This document shows positions 1 to 6,271 of a DNA stretch of 13,201 nucleotides, in pieces (position 1 is the first letter of the stretch; every line of letters begins with the position of its first letter). The translations under genes were made by a program, and so were the position numbers. Source of the stretch: Actinomycetes bacterium (GTDB taxonomy: Bacteria > Actinomycetota > Actinomycetes > Streptosporangiales > Streptosporangiaceae). Below the pieces are notes generated by a model. That model saw nothing but the letters and a program-made list of their open reading frames with translations. It was not told the origin of the DNA and searched no databases. The DNA lies in the NCBI GenBank assembly GCA_025964635.1, contig JAOPYP010000042.1, forward strand, positions 1 through 13,201, written 5' to 3'.

Positions 1-390
1 CAGCTCGCTGGCCTCGGCGCGCAGGTCGGTCAGAGCGTCGTGTACCTGGCGGCGCAGCGTCCCGGGCCGGTTGTCGGTAAGCCAGGAGCGATCCGGGCCG
101 CGGTCGGCGCCCACCTTGTTCCCGACGATCAGCCCATCGGGGTAGGGGTGCAGGGCCGCGGCGATGAGCTGGTTGACCGTGCGGGGGCCGTAGGCGTTGG
201 CCGTGTCGAGGAAGTTCACGCCGAGCGTGACCGCCTCGCGCAGGACCGCGACCGCGTTGCCAGGGTCGTCTGGATGGCCCCAGACGCCCGGCCCGGCCAG
301 CTGCATCGCGCCGTAACCAATCCGGGTGACCGCGGTGTCCACGTCGAGACGGTGCGCAGGGACATCGCCTGCGGGCTGAGTGCTTGTCAT
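1..390 (-). CDS. Aldo/keto reductase, N-terminal 130 residues (cut by window edge)
   Basis: NAD(P)H-dependent oxidoreductase of the aldo/keto reductase (TIM-barrel) superfamily; such enzymes reduce aldehydes and ketones in the cytoplasm, and the substrate cannot be told. The reverse-strand frame is open from the ATG at 390-388 to the window edge, so the C-terminal part is missing here. Visible family marks are the early strand RIGYGAMQL (about 23-31), GVNFLDTANAYGP (57-69) carrying the expected catalytic Asp62 and Tyr67, and VGNKVG (89-94) carrying the catalytic Lys92. The start is fixed by an AAGGAGG ribosome site (reverse complement of 400-406), nine bases before the ATG. It is transcribed away from the secreted-protein gene's 3' end, about 250 bases apart. 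The exact subfamily is unknown. Confidence 0.93.
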   Translation of the reverse strand, partial: MTSTQPAGDVPAHRLDVDTAVTRIGYGAMQLAGPGVWGHPDDPGNAVAVLREAVTLGVNFLDTANAYGPRTVNQLIAAALHPYPDGLIVGNKVGADRGPDRSWLTDNRPGTLRRQVHDALTDLRAEASEL

Positions 391-641
391 GCCGGTATTC
401 CTCCTTGGCGAGTGGCGTCGACGAGAGCGCCAGGCCAGTCGTGCAATAGGGCTGTCCCCGAGGCCCGGAGCGGACCCACCCGACCGTGCGGCAGTTCGCT
501 ACGTAGCTGCGGCGGCCGCGAGCTGCGTTACGGCTGCTTGAGGCAAAGAACGTGCCCAATGCTGCCGCGAGCGCGACTAATCAGCTCCTGGCAGCCGCTG
601 TGGATGGCTGCTACCTCGCTCGCTCCCCAACATCACTGTCA
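391..641. other. Intergenic region between aldo/keto reductase and secreted protein genes
   Basis: No gene is supported on either strand. The only sites seen are the ribosome site of the aldo/keto reductase (400-406) and a 10-bp perfect palindrome GCTACGTAGC at 498-507. A palindrome of that length is expected by chance several times in a window this size, so it is recorded only as a weak operator candidate. Confidence 0.5.
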
Positions 642-1142
642 TTACCGGGTCACGCGGGTTTCGGTGCCCGCGACGGCGTTGCCCGGATCGGTGTTGATCA
701 GGCTGAACGAGTTCCCGGATGGGCTGACATACACATTGAAGTGGAACACGCTGCCGGCGGCGTGGAACACGAGCGTCCCGATGCAATCGGCGTTGATGGT
801 GTAGGTCGAGGTGTCGGGCGTGTTGCTGCCCGCCACGACACCGTTATAGACGGCGGTGATCACGCCGTGGCCGGTGCCCTTGCCGTTGAAGGTGTCGAAG
901 CCGGCCTCGGACGCCGGGGTGCTCTTGCTCTTGGAGATCTGCCAGCTGATGTAGCCGAAGGTGTAGGTGCCGCTCAGCGTCGCGTTGCTGCACGAGGGTT
1001 TCGCGCCGGTCGCGGCGTTGGGGGCTGCGCTGGCGGTTCCGGTGAGCACCACGGCCCCGGCTGCGGCCAGGGCGGCGCCGACCGAGGCCAGGACCGTGCT
1101 GCGGCGGCGCGGGCGGATCCTGGAGATGACTGATCGTGACAT
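642..1142 (-). CDS. Small secreted protein with signal peptide (166 aa), function unknown
   Basis: Predicted exported protein. The first 40 residues form a signal peptide: a basic start with Arg-rich PRRRST, a hydrophobic Ala/Val core (about 17-34) and an ASA-AP cleavage site after residue 39. RRRSTVL is only a loose match to the Tat motif, so Sec or Tat export stays open. The mature part is about 127 residues, rich in Ser, Thr, Gly and aromatic residues with alternating beta-type pattern, for example LSGTYTFGY (56-64), GTLVF (122-126) and VFHFNVYVS (132-140). Cys51 and Cys120 are the only cysteines and could form a disulphide. It resembles small secreted beta-rich proteins of unknown role, judged from memory of their pattern. 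The ATG at 1142 was chosen because GAAGGAGTC lies just upstream and it begins the signal peptide; the frame stays open further upstream but with non-coding character. Confidence 0.82.
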   Translation of the reverse strand: MSRSVISRIRPRRRSTVLASVGAALAAAGAVVLTGTASAAPNAATGAKPSCSNATLSGTYTFGYISWQISKSKSTPASEAGFDTFNGKGTGHGVITAVYNGVVAGSNTPDTSTYTINADCIGTLVFHAAGSVFHFNVYVSPSGNSFSLINTDPGNAVAGTETRVTR

Positions 1143-2159
1143 TGATGACTCCTTCGCGTGCAGATCGGTCGTGCGGGCCAGGCAGGCCCGTCCTGCCGGG
1201 TCTCTGACGCGCCTTTTCGGTTTCGGATTTGTGCGGCACTCCCGATGATCGCTCGTACGCGGTCCCCAAGCATTGTCGCCAGCAGCCATCCGCGCCCCCG
1301 GTAGACCGGGGGGCGGTATTCTTGCTAGCTGCAATGGGTGCCCTCTCGCTGAATGCCCCGCCGCGCGCCAAAGCGTCACAGAGCTACGACCGAATGGCGT
1401 CCAGTTCGTGGGAGAGAACGACCCCTCAGATATTTGTGCGGCATATCAGAGACCCGCCATATGGGTGACACGCCGGATACCTGTTCGGCACCCCAGTGAA
1501 CGCTCAAGCGTCAGCCAACGCTCCCCGTCCTGATCACACGTGCCCCTGCTCCCGATAGGTGCCAACTCCAGGACCGGACCTGTTCAGTCAAGGCCGCCTC
1601 CGCGTGTACGTCCGCCAGGCCGTTCTACCGATGTCCTTGCCCTGCGGTCACAGACGGCCTTGACGGGTTCCGCCGGCCCCGGACAATCCGGGAACGGGAG
1701 CAGGGACGCCATTCCCCTCGGCTAATCCCGGTGACCGTTGCATGTCAGGCGGCCCAGGGATTCATGCTTTTTCGCACCAGCCGACCGGCGTTGGCGCCGT
1801 TACGGCGGAGGCGCCAGCGGGAGCGAAGGCGAGCGCCGCTGAGTCGGGCGGCGCAAGCGGCCCCGGCGGCTTGCCGGCAGCAACGACAGGCATCCACGAT
1901 TGGTCATTACAGATAATCTGCGGGGATAGCCAAACCCTGGGGCTATTTCGCTATCCGGCGCAGGCCTGGGTCCAGCCGCCCGGCTCAGGAGCTAGATCAC
2001 CCGCATATCGCCGATGAGAGTGCGTTTATTCAGTGATCTTCGCGACGAGACTTCTTGTGGCCTGGGATGCCGTCCCTCCCTGCAGTGCTGGCAAGTCCCG
2101 TCCACGAGATGCTCGATCGTGACATCTGTGCGCACCGATCACCGATTCACGTGATGTCG
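1143..2159. other. Long gene-poor region (about 1 kb)
   Basis: I see no supported gene. Open frames exist on both strands, as expected in GC-rich DNA, but they overlap each other, lack ribosome sites, lack the strong G/C third-position bias of the neighbouring genes and match no family I recognise. A 10-bp inverted repeat (1587-1596 with 1655-1664) and a 7-bp one (1924-1930 with 1950-1956) are present, both of a strength that chance alone can give. Confidence 0.5.
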
Positions 2160-2313
2160 TCATGTTCGGATAGCAGCCGTAGCGACGGCGATGCCGATGA
2201 TGACCAGAGCGGCGCCGGCTTGCGGCGATCACGCGCGATGCTGGGAGTGTTGAGAGCCGGACAAGGATAAGCGCTGCCGCAGCCATTAGTCGCCACCATG
2301 TCAGTCGGTCCAT
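2160..2313 (-). pseudogene. Possible decayed small membrane peptide with a frameshift
   Basis: Reading the reverse strand from the ATG at 2313 gives MDRLTWWRLMAAAALILV, an amphipathic start followed by a hydrophobic segment. About 30 residues on, near position 2220, the hydrophobic character passes to another frame that reads GAALVIIGIAVATAAIRT and stops at 2160-2162. Joined by one frameshift, the two pieces would make a roughly 50-residue protein with two membrane helices. The gene lies downstream of the serine hydrolase on the same strand. No ribosome site was clear and no family was recognised, so chance hydrophobic frames remain a real alternative. Confidence 0.25.
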
Positions 2314-2382
2314 GACTGTGCGGGTGTACCAACCTTCACGGAACAACCGGTCATGGGCCGGTGTCAAAGCGGCTCTTCGGCT

Positions 2383-2961
2383 CTACGTATGTGTGACGGG
2401 CCTGGGTCTGTTGATACTGACCGCCTCAGCCACTTCGCTGAGGTCGTTGTTCAGCTGATGATCCCGCCCGGGCAGCCGGTGCACCTGCGCCTGCGGGATC
2501 ACCAGGGCATACAGGTCGGCATGCGAAGGCGGGGCAGTCTCATCCTGGAGTCCGTGGAACACATGCACCCGCACATCTTGTGGCAGCCTCGCGCCGAGGT
2601 CGCTCGTCAGCTCGAACTCGTCGCTGGGCCAGCCGCCCTCGCCGACGAACGGAGCGGCGATCAGCACGATCGCCGCGAGTCCCCTCTCCGGCGACTGCTC
2701 GGCGAGCGCATTGATGAGGATTGTCGCGCCCACCGAATGACCGGCCACGACCGCGCCGTCGTCCAAGTCCGCCATCTCACGTCGGATCGCCGCGCTCCAC
2801 CGGGCGTAAGTCGGGTGACCCTCGTCGGGCATACGCGGGTAGCGGACCTCGTGCTCAGCCCCGAGCTCTCGCCTCAGGCTTTCGACCAGCTTGTCGTCCC
2901 ATTCGTCGTGCGCGCCCGCGCCGCCGCCCTGGATGAACAGGATCTGCCGAGTGCCTGTCAT
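2383..2961 (-). CDS. Serine alpha/beta hydrolase (RBBP9/YdeN-like)
   Basis: Small cytoplasmic alpha/beta hydrolase of 192 residues, the size usual for RBBP9/YdeN-like serine hydrolases; the substrate is not predictable. The first strand ILFIQGGGAGAHDEW (7-21) supplies the Gly-rich oxyanion region. The nucleophile elbow GHSVGA (74-79) carries Ser76. The other triad members are well placed: Asp140 in HGLQDETAPPSH and His168 in GRDHQL. No signal peptide or membrane helix is seen. The ATG at 2961 follows an AAGGGGGA ribosome site at a sensible distance, and the N-terminus starts directly at the first strand, which supports the choice. The gene stands alone, flanked on both sides by gene-poor DNA. 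No terminator or operator was recognised. Confidence 0.88.
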   Translation of the reverse strand: MTGTRQILFIQGGGAGAHDEWDDKLVESLRRELGAEHEVRYPRMPDEGHPTYARWSAAIRREMADLDDGAVVAGHSVGATILINALAEQSPERGLAAIVLIAAPFVGEGGWPSDEFELTSDLGARLPQDVRVHVFHGLQDETAPPSHADLYALVIPQAQVHRLPGRDHQLNNDLSEVAEAVSINRPRPVTHT

Positions 2962-3702
2962 GGCGATCCCCCTTCACGCCTTCGTGACGACCCGATTCGA
3001 TACCCACCGCCGGCCGGAGTCAATCCCGGGGCGCGGGCAAGTCTCGTCGAAGGCCACGACGGCTTCGCCGCGAACATCCTCATTTGACCCTATGAGGGCC
3101 GGGCCCCCGTCCGCCCGCGGCCGGGTGAGTTGCTGTACTTCCGTGCTGTACCGCTGCCATCCGCGCCAGGGGCACCAGTCGTGGCCCCAGCTGCAGCCCT
3201 GACCAGTGCCAACCCTCTAAGCCAGGTTACAAGTGCGTCGTTCGGAGCGCGTCCGGTCAAGCAGGCCCCAGCAGCCGGCCCCTCGCCGCTCCGCGCAACC
3301 TCCCCCCGCTTCAGGCCCCAGGCAGAACCTGGCTCGCCGGCAAACACCCCGCCCGGCGCGCCCGGCGTTGTACATCAACTTCCTCTTCTGCGTGATGAGA
3401 TGAGCGCGTTCCTTTGATCTTCTTGGTATTGCGGATGGAGTCCGCAGCGCCGCTCAGGAACCGGGGCTTGGCTGCAGGCACCGCGGACCGGGATGGTCAG
3501 GCATTTGGCCCGGCTTAATCGTTTGCTCTCAGGACTGCCACGGGACACGGTAGAGGGTAGTCAGATTGGGCCGAGCATGACGGGGCCGCGCCGGGCGTGA
3601 GAGCTGGCTTGGCCATCGTCACGGTGCCGGGTGTATCAGACCGGCCCCGGCGGACTCTGTCAATACAGTAAGCCATATCTGTCAGCGGGAGGAGGTGCCG
3701 TC
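2962..3702. other. Gene-poor region upstream of the serine hydrolase
   Basis: No gene is supported. Frames open for 85-103 codons exist near 2891-3417 on both strands, but their third positions are not G/C biased, they have no ribosome sites and their translations are Pro/Ala/Arg-rich without recognisable motifs. The hydrolase promoter should lie just right of 2961 but no clear hexamers were seen. Confidence 0.5.
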
Positions 3703-3804
3703 ATGGCGTTCACACAGGGCCGGTATCAGCCCCACGCTTTGCGTGGTCCGCAATGGCGGCAGGCACCGCTGAACGGCATCACAATCGCCGGGTTCCGGGG
3801 TTAA
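3703..3804 (+). CDS. Candidate small ORF, 33 aa, behind a strong ribosome site
   Basis: The frame starts at ATG 3703 and stops at TAA 3802-3804. What supports translation is the ribosome site GGGAGGAGGTG (about 3687-3697) six bases before the ATG, one of the best SD matches in the window. The predicted peptide begins MAFTQGRYQPHALRG and ends NGITIAGFRG; it is basic, has no membrane segment, no signal peptide and no cysteine. No family is recognised. It is isolated inside gene-poor DNA, so it could be a real small protein, a leader peptide, the 5' stub of a decayed gene or a chance ORF. Confidence 0.35.
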   Translation: MAFTQGRYQPHALRGPQWRQAPLNGITIAGFRG

Positions 3805-4208
3805 GAGCCTCCAGCTCGTGGCAGGCCCGGGACCGCAGCGGCCTAGTGCTCTGATGCGTATCCAAGCTCCGATGGCTGGACGTCTTACCGGCCGCAGGCC
3901 AGCCCGGACGGCATAGGGATACCGATCAGCTCACCGAATCGGGTGGAACTTGCCCGGCGCCGGGCGACGCTCAGATATCCGCTTATCCCGGATGAGTTCG
4001 GCCACCGGTAGCCACCTGCACCGAAGCAATCATTCTGGCTATCCGCGCCCGTCGTTGCGCTCTACGCGATGGCCTGTACCTGACCCTGATCATCAGCGCG
4101 GACCGCATCCGCCCCGTCCGGGGCGCAGGCACGGGTCACATTCCGCTGGCGTGCCGCAGGCGCGCTGGCTCTCCCATCCATCAAGACCACGGAAAGGAGG
4201 TGAGTCAC
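3805..4208. other. Intergenic region before the small Arg-rich protein
   Basis: No gene is supported here. The stretch contains a 14-bp perfect GC palindrome (GCCCGGCGCCGGGC, 3952-3965), which in DNA of this composition is weak evidence of function, and at its right end the AAAGGAGGT ribosome site (4193-4201) of the next gene. No promoter hexamers were convincing. Confidence 0.45.
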
Positions 4209-4406
4209 GTGTATCAGCCCCCATATATGGCCAGCCAGCTCGCAAATGAACGACGCCGCGAGCTGCTGGCGCAGGCTGAACAGCAGCACCACCGGGCGCG
4301 AAAGCGCGCGCTGGCCAGGGCATCACGGCGCGCCGAGCGGGCCCAACGGCGGATGCGCCGTGCCGTCCGTAAGGTCCTGCGGCTGCGCGCGGGACTGGGA
4401 CAATGA
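4209..4406 (+). CDS. Small Arg-rich helical protein (65 aa), function unknown
   Basis: A very basic, probably all-helical protein. The start is taken as GTG 4209 because AAAGGAGGT (4193-4201) lies seven bases before it; an in-frame GTG at 4200 overlaps that ribosome site and is unlikely. The N-terminus MYQPPYMASQLANERRREL is followed by a long stretch dominated by Arg, Ala, Gln and Leu (residues 15-62) that would form one or two charged helices or a coiled coil. There is no signal peptide. Short proteins starting with this kind of Tyr/Pro/Met head and an Arg/Ala helix occur in actinobacteria without known function; that is recall, not a search. RNA, DNA or membrane-surface binding is conceivable from charge alone. 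It is followed by a strong hairpin terminator and faces the MarR gene. Confidence 0.7.
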   Translation: MYQPPYMASQLANERRRELLAQAEQQHHRARKRALARASRRAERAQRRMRRAVRKVLRLRAGLGQ

Positions 4407-4485
4407 CGGCGCTGCCGCCCAGCCGGTCACGCACGCACGACGTGCGCGGCCGGGTAGAGCCCAGCCCACTGCGGGCACCCGCGGT

Positions 4486-4528
4486 GCAAGGCGCCCCGCC
4501 CCCAGATCACGGAGGCGGGGCGCTTTGC
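4486..4528 (+). terminator. Hairpin terminator between convergent genes, probably bidirectional
   Basis: Arms 4486-4500 and 4514-4528 pair over 15 positions (one G-U), including a perfect 10-bp core GCGCCCCGCC with GGCGGGGCGC, around a 13-nt loop. The right arm carries TTT and the left arm AA, giving a short U run in either direction. It sits between the small Arg-rich protein ending at 4406 and the MarR gene ending at 4581, which point at each other, so one structure can serve both. Confidence 0.75.
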
Positions 4529-4580
4529 CGCGGGAACCCACTAGCACCGGCCGGGACGGCCGGGCTGAGGATGCCGGTCA

Positions 4581-5102
4581 TCAGGGTGCCTGCGCGGGCG
4601 TGGCGGCGGGCAGCGGCTGATCGTCGGGGCGGTGGTCGCCGGGGTCGATGGCGCGGATGATGCGCCGGCCGATCTCGCGCAGCTGCCGGGACTGGGTCTT
4701 GGTCAGCGGGTCGAAGACCAGGCGGCGGACCTCCTGAACATGGCCGGGCGCGGCCTCGGTCACCTTCGCCCGGCCCTGGCCGGTCAGGATCGCCAGGGTG
4801 TAGCGGCCGTCGGCCGGATCGGGGGTTCGCCGCACCCAGCCGCGCTGCTCCAGCCGGGCGGCGACCTGGGACAGGCGCGGCAGCGAGCCCTCGGCCTGCG
4901 TCGCGAGTTCGCTCATCCGCAGGGTGCGGCCGGGCGCCTCCGACAGCAGGGCCAGCACCTGGTACTCGAAGTGGCTGAGCCCGGCGTCGCGGCGCAGCTG
5001 CGCATCGAGCGCGGCCGGCAGCCTGACCAGCGTGCTGGCCAGGGCGCGCCAGGCCTGACCTTCCTCGGCGTCGAGCCAGCGGGGGTCCTGCGGGGCATCC
5101 AT
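4581..5102 (-). CDS. MarR-family transcriptional regulator
   Basis: DNA-binding regulator of 173 residues, slightly longer than the usual 140-160 because of a Pro/Ala/Asp-rich C-terminal tail (about 153-173). The N-terminal helix (12-40) and the C-terminal helices (about 112-150) should form the dimer interface. The winged helix-turn-helix spans about 42-110: GLSHFEYQVLALL (41-53), the helix-turn-helix MSELATQAEGSLPRLSQVAA (63-82), and the wing VRRTPDPADGRYTLAILTGQG (90-110), a typical MarR wing. No cysteine-based sensor is visible. No clear SD site precedes the ATG at 5102, so translation may be leaderless or weak. The gene is divergent from a VOC protein, and the shared 189-base space contains repeated half-sites, a normal arrangement for a MarR protein controlling itself and its neighbour. 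Confidence 0.93.
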   Translation of the reverse strand: MDAPQDPRWLDAEEGQAWRALASTLVRLPAALDAQLRRDAGLSHFEYQVLALLSEAPGRTLRMSELATQAEGSLPRLSQVAARLEQRGWVRRTPDPADGRYTLAILTGQGRAKVTEAAPGHVQEVRRLVFDPLTKTQSRQLREIGRRIIRAIDPGDHRPDDQPLPAATPAQAP

Positions 5103-5113
5103 GAGAACAGGAT

Positions 5114-5194
5114 AACTTAAAGTTTGAAGTGATCCAGCACTCTCATCACTTGCATCGTGAAGTGATAAGAAGGTACTGTCAGTTAACGCGTTAA
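5114..5194. promoter_or_regulatory. Divergent MarR/VOC control region with repeated half-sites
   Basis: Three copies of AAGTGAT occur: 5127-5133 (+), 5145-5151 (-, as ATCACTT) and 5160-5166 (+). The last two form a perfect 7-bp inverted repeat with an 8-base spacer. AACTT-A-AAGTT (5114-5124) is a related inverted repeat close to the MarR start, and TTAACGCGTTAA (5183-5194) is a 12-bp palindrome. A possible promoter for the VOC gene is TTGCAT (5150-5155), 18 bases, TACTGT (5174-5179), which overlaps the inverted repeat. Any single short repeat could be chance; the clustering in a MarR divergent region is what argues for an operator. Confidence 0.5.
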
Positions 5195-5291
5195 GTCAGT
5201 AGAGCGCCTCGTCCTCGTTGATGCGCCAGAGCCGCTGGTGCCGTACATCGAGCGCGGTCGTCCATGAATGAACCCATCGAAGGAAGCAATC

Positions 5292-5711
5292 ATGACCGCC
5301 ACTGTCAGTCTGAGTGTCGCAGCCCTGACCATCGACAGCGCCGATCCCGCTGCCCTGGCGGACTTCTGGGGAAAGGCCCTCGGCCGCCCGGTCAGCCCGG
5401 GCGCGGTCGCCGGGGACACGGCGGTCGACGCCACCGGCCCCGAGAGCGGCCCCCGGATGCTTCTCCGCAATGTCCCCGAGCCCAAGGGGATCCATCTTGT
5501 CCTGGTCACCGAGCACTACGACGCGGAGATCGAGAGGCTGACCGGCCTGGGCGCCAGGCCGCTCAACGAGATCAGGCTCCCGGCGGTCCGCTCGGCGCTC
5601 ATCACCTACACGGTCAGGCAGACCACGTTCGCCGACCCGGAGGGCAACGAGTTCGATCTGGTGATATGGCAGCAGCAGCCCGAGCAGATGCCGAGTCCGG
5701 GCACTGACTGA
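5292..5711 (+). CDS. Glyoxalase-like VOC family protein
   Basis: A 139-residue cytoplasmic protein of the vicinal oxygen chelate fold (glyoxalase/bleomycin resistance/dioxygenase superfamily, glyoxalase-6-like). It starts with the typical strand LSVAALTIDSADPAALADFW (7-26) and ends with the signature FADPEGNEFDLVIW (113-126). His68 in KGIHLVL and Glu120 in DPEGNEFDL are where VOC metal ligands usually sit. The substrate is not known; some relatives bind or modify toxic small molecules and some have no shown activity. The ATG at 5292 was preferred to the ATG at 5268 because AAGGAA lies at the right distance before it and the family fold begins there. It is divergent from the MarR regulator, its likely controller, and is followed ten bases after the stop by a large hairpin. 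Confidence 0.88.
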   Translation: MTATVSLSVAALTIDSADPAALADFWGKALGRPVSPGAVAGDTAVDATGPESGPRMLLRNVPEPKGIHLVLVTEHYDAEIERLTGLGARPLNEIRLPAVRSALITYTVRQTTFADPEGNEFDLVIWQQQPEQMPSPGTD

Positions 5712-5720
5712 GGCCCCATC

Positions 5721-5774
5721 GATGATCTTGGACCGGCGGCCACCGCCGGCGGCGGCCGCCGGTCCAAGATCATC
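5721..5774 (+). repeat. 54-nt hairpin with perfect 21-bp arms
   Basis: Arms 5721-5741 and 5754-5774 are perfect inverted copies of 21 bases, starting GATGATCTTGGACC and ending GGTCCAAGATCATC, around a 12-base loop ACCGCCGGCGGC that is itself partly palindromic. It begins ten bases after the VOC stop codon. As a terminator it would lack a U run, since it is followed by AAAA on the + strand. It could also be a mobile palindromic repeat unit. Truncated gene sequence starts about 30-50 bases to its right. Confidence 0.85.
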
Positions 5775-5801
5775 AAAACTGGCCGAAGGGACCAGCTGTG
5801 A

Positions 5802-6131
5802 ACTATCGGTGCTTCGTCTGCCCCGGATCTGACCCAGGACAGCCACCGGAACGCGGTATACGAGCTGGGCGGTCCGCCATTCACCATGGACGACGTGGCC
5901 GAGGCGGTCTCGAGAGCTACCCGGACCCGCCTTGAGTACCGGAACGTCTCGCCAGGGGAACTGCGGGACATCCTTATAGCTGCCGGCATGGACGCAGACC
6001 ACGCCTCCTTCGTCGTGCGAAGCGAGGAAGCCATCGCCCGCGGCGACGCCCGCACCGACAGCCACGACCTGGGCCGCCTCATCCGGCGGGAACCCACTCC
6101 GCTGGCACAGGTGATAGCCGCTGCTGCCTGA
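5802..6131 (+). pseudogene. C-terminal fragment of an NmrA-type NAD(P)-binding oxidoreductase
   Basis: The open frame follows a stop codon at 5799-5801 and reads, from about 5823, like the C-terminal half of an NmrA/atypical SDR protein (NAD(P)H quinone oxidoreductase-like). The marks are AVYELGGPPFTMDDVAEAVS, then GMDADHASFV, then an IARGDARTDSHDLGRLI stretch and a final PTPLAQVI. Whole family members have about 280 residues; the N-terminal Rossmann half with the GxxGxxG nucleotide site is absent, leaving about 100 residues. An internal ATG at 5886 could give 81 residues but has no ribosome site. The break lies shortly right of the 5721-5774 hairpin. It is most likely a non-functional remnant. 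Confidence 0.75.
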
Positions 6132-6271
6132 CGGGAGCAGGCGGCGCATTTCTGCCTGCGCTTGACGAGCTCATAGCGGCTCGCCCGGCGGGGAGACCGG
6201 CAGCGAAGGCATCGCCTGCCCCAGTGCCATCCGCAATCTCTGCACCATCCAGCACGGAAAGGACATCACCA

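Noticed and set aside
1229..1445. Direct repeat ATTTGTGCGGCA near 1229 and 1434
   Set aside because: Several 12-base exact repeats are expected by chance in 13 kb.
1587..1664. 10-bp inverted repeat GTCAAGGCCG / CGGCCTTGAC, 58 bases apart, as insertion-element ends
   Set aside because: About one such pair is expected by chance in this window; no target duplication or transposase lies with it.
3090..3417. Overlapping open frames of 85-95 codons on both strands
   Set aside because: No ribosome site, weak third-position bias and Pro/Ala-rich translations without a family pattern.
3952..3965. 14-bp palindrome GCCCGGCGCCGGGC as an operator
   Set aside because: Made only of G and C in GC-rich DNA and not next to a credible gene start.
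5196..6149. A 317-codon reverse frame opposite the VOC gene and the NmrA remnant
   Set aside because: Antisense shadow caused by G/C-biased third positions; it spans the large hairpin and has no ribosome site or motif.
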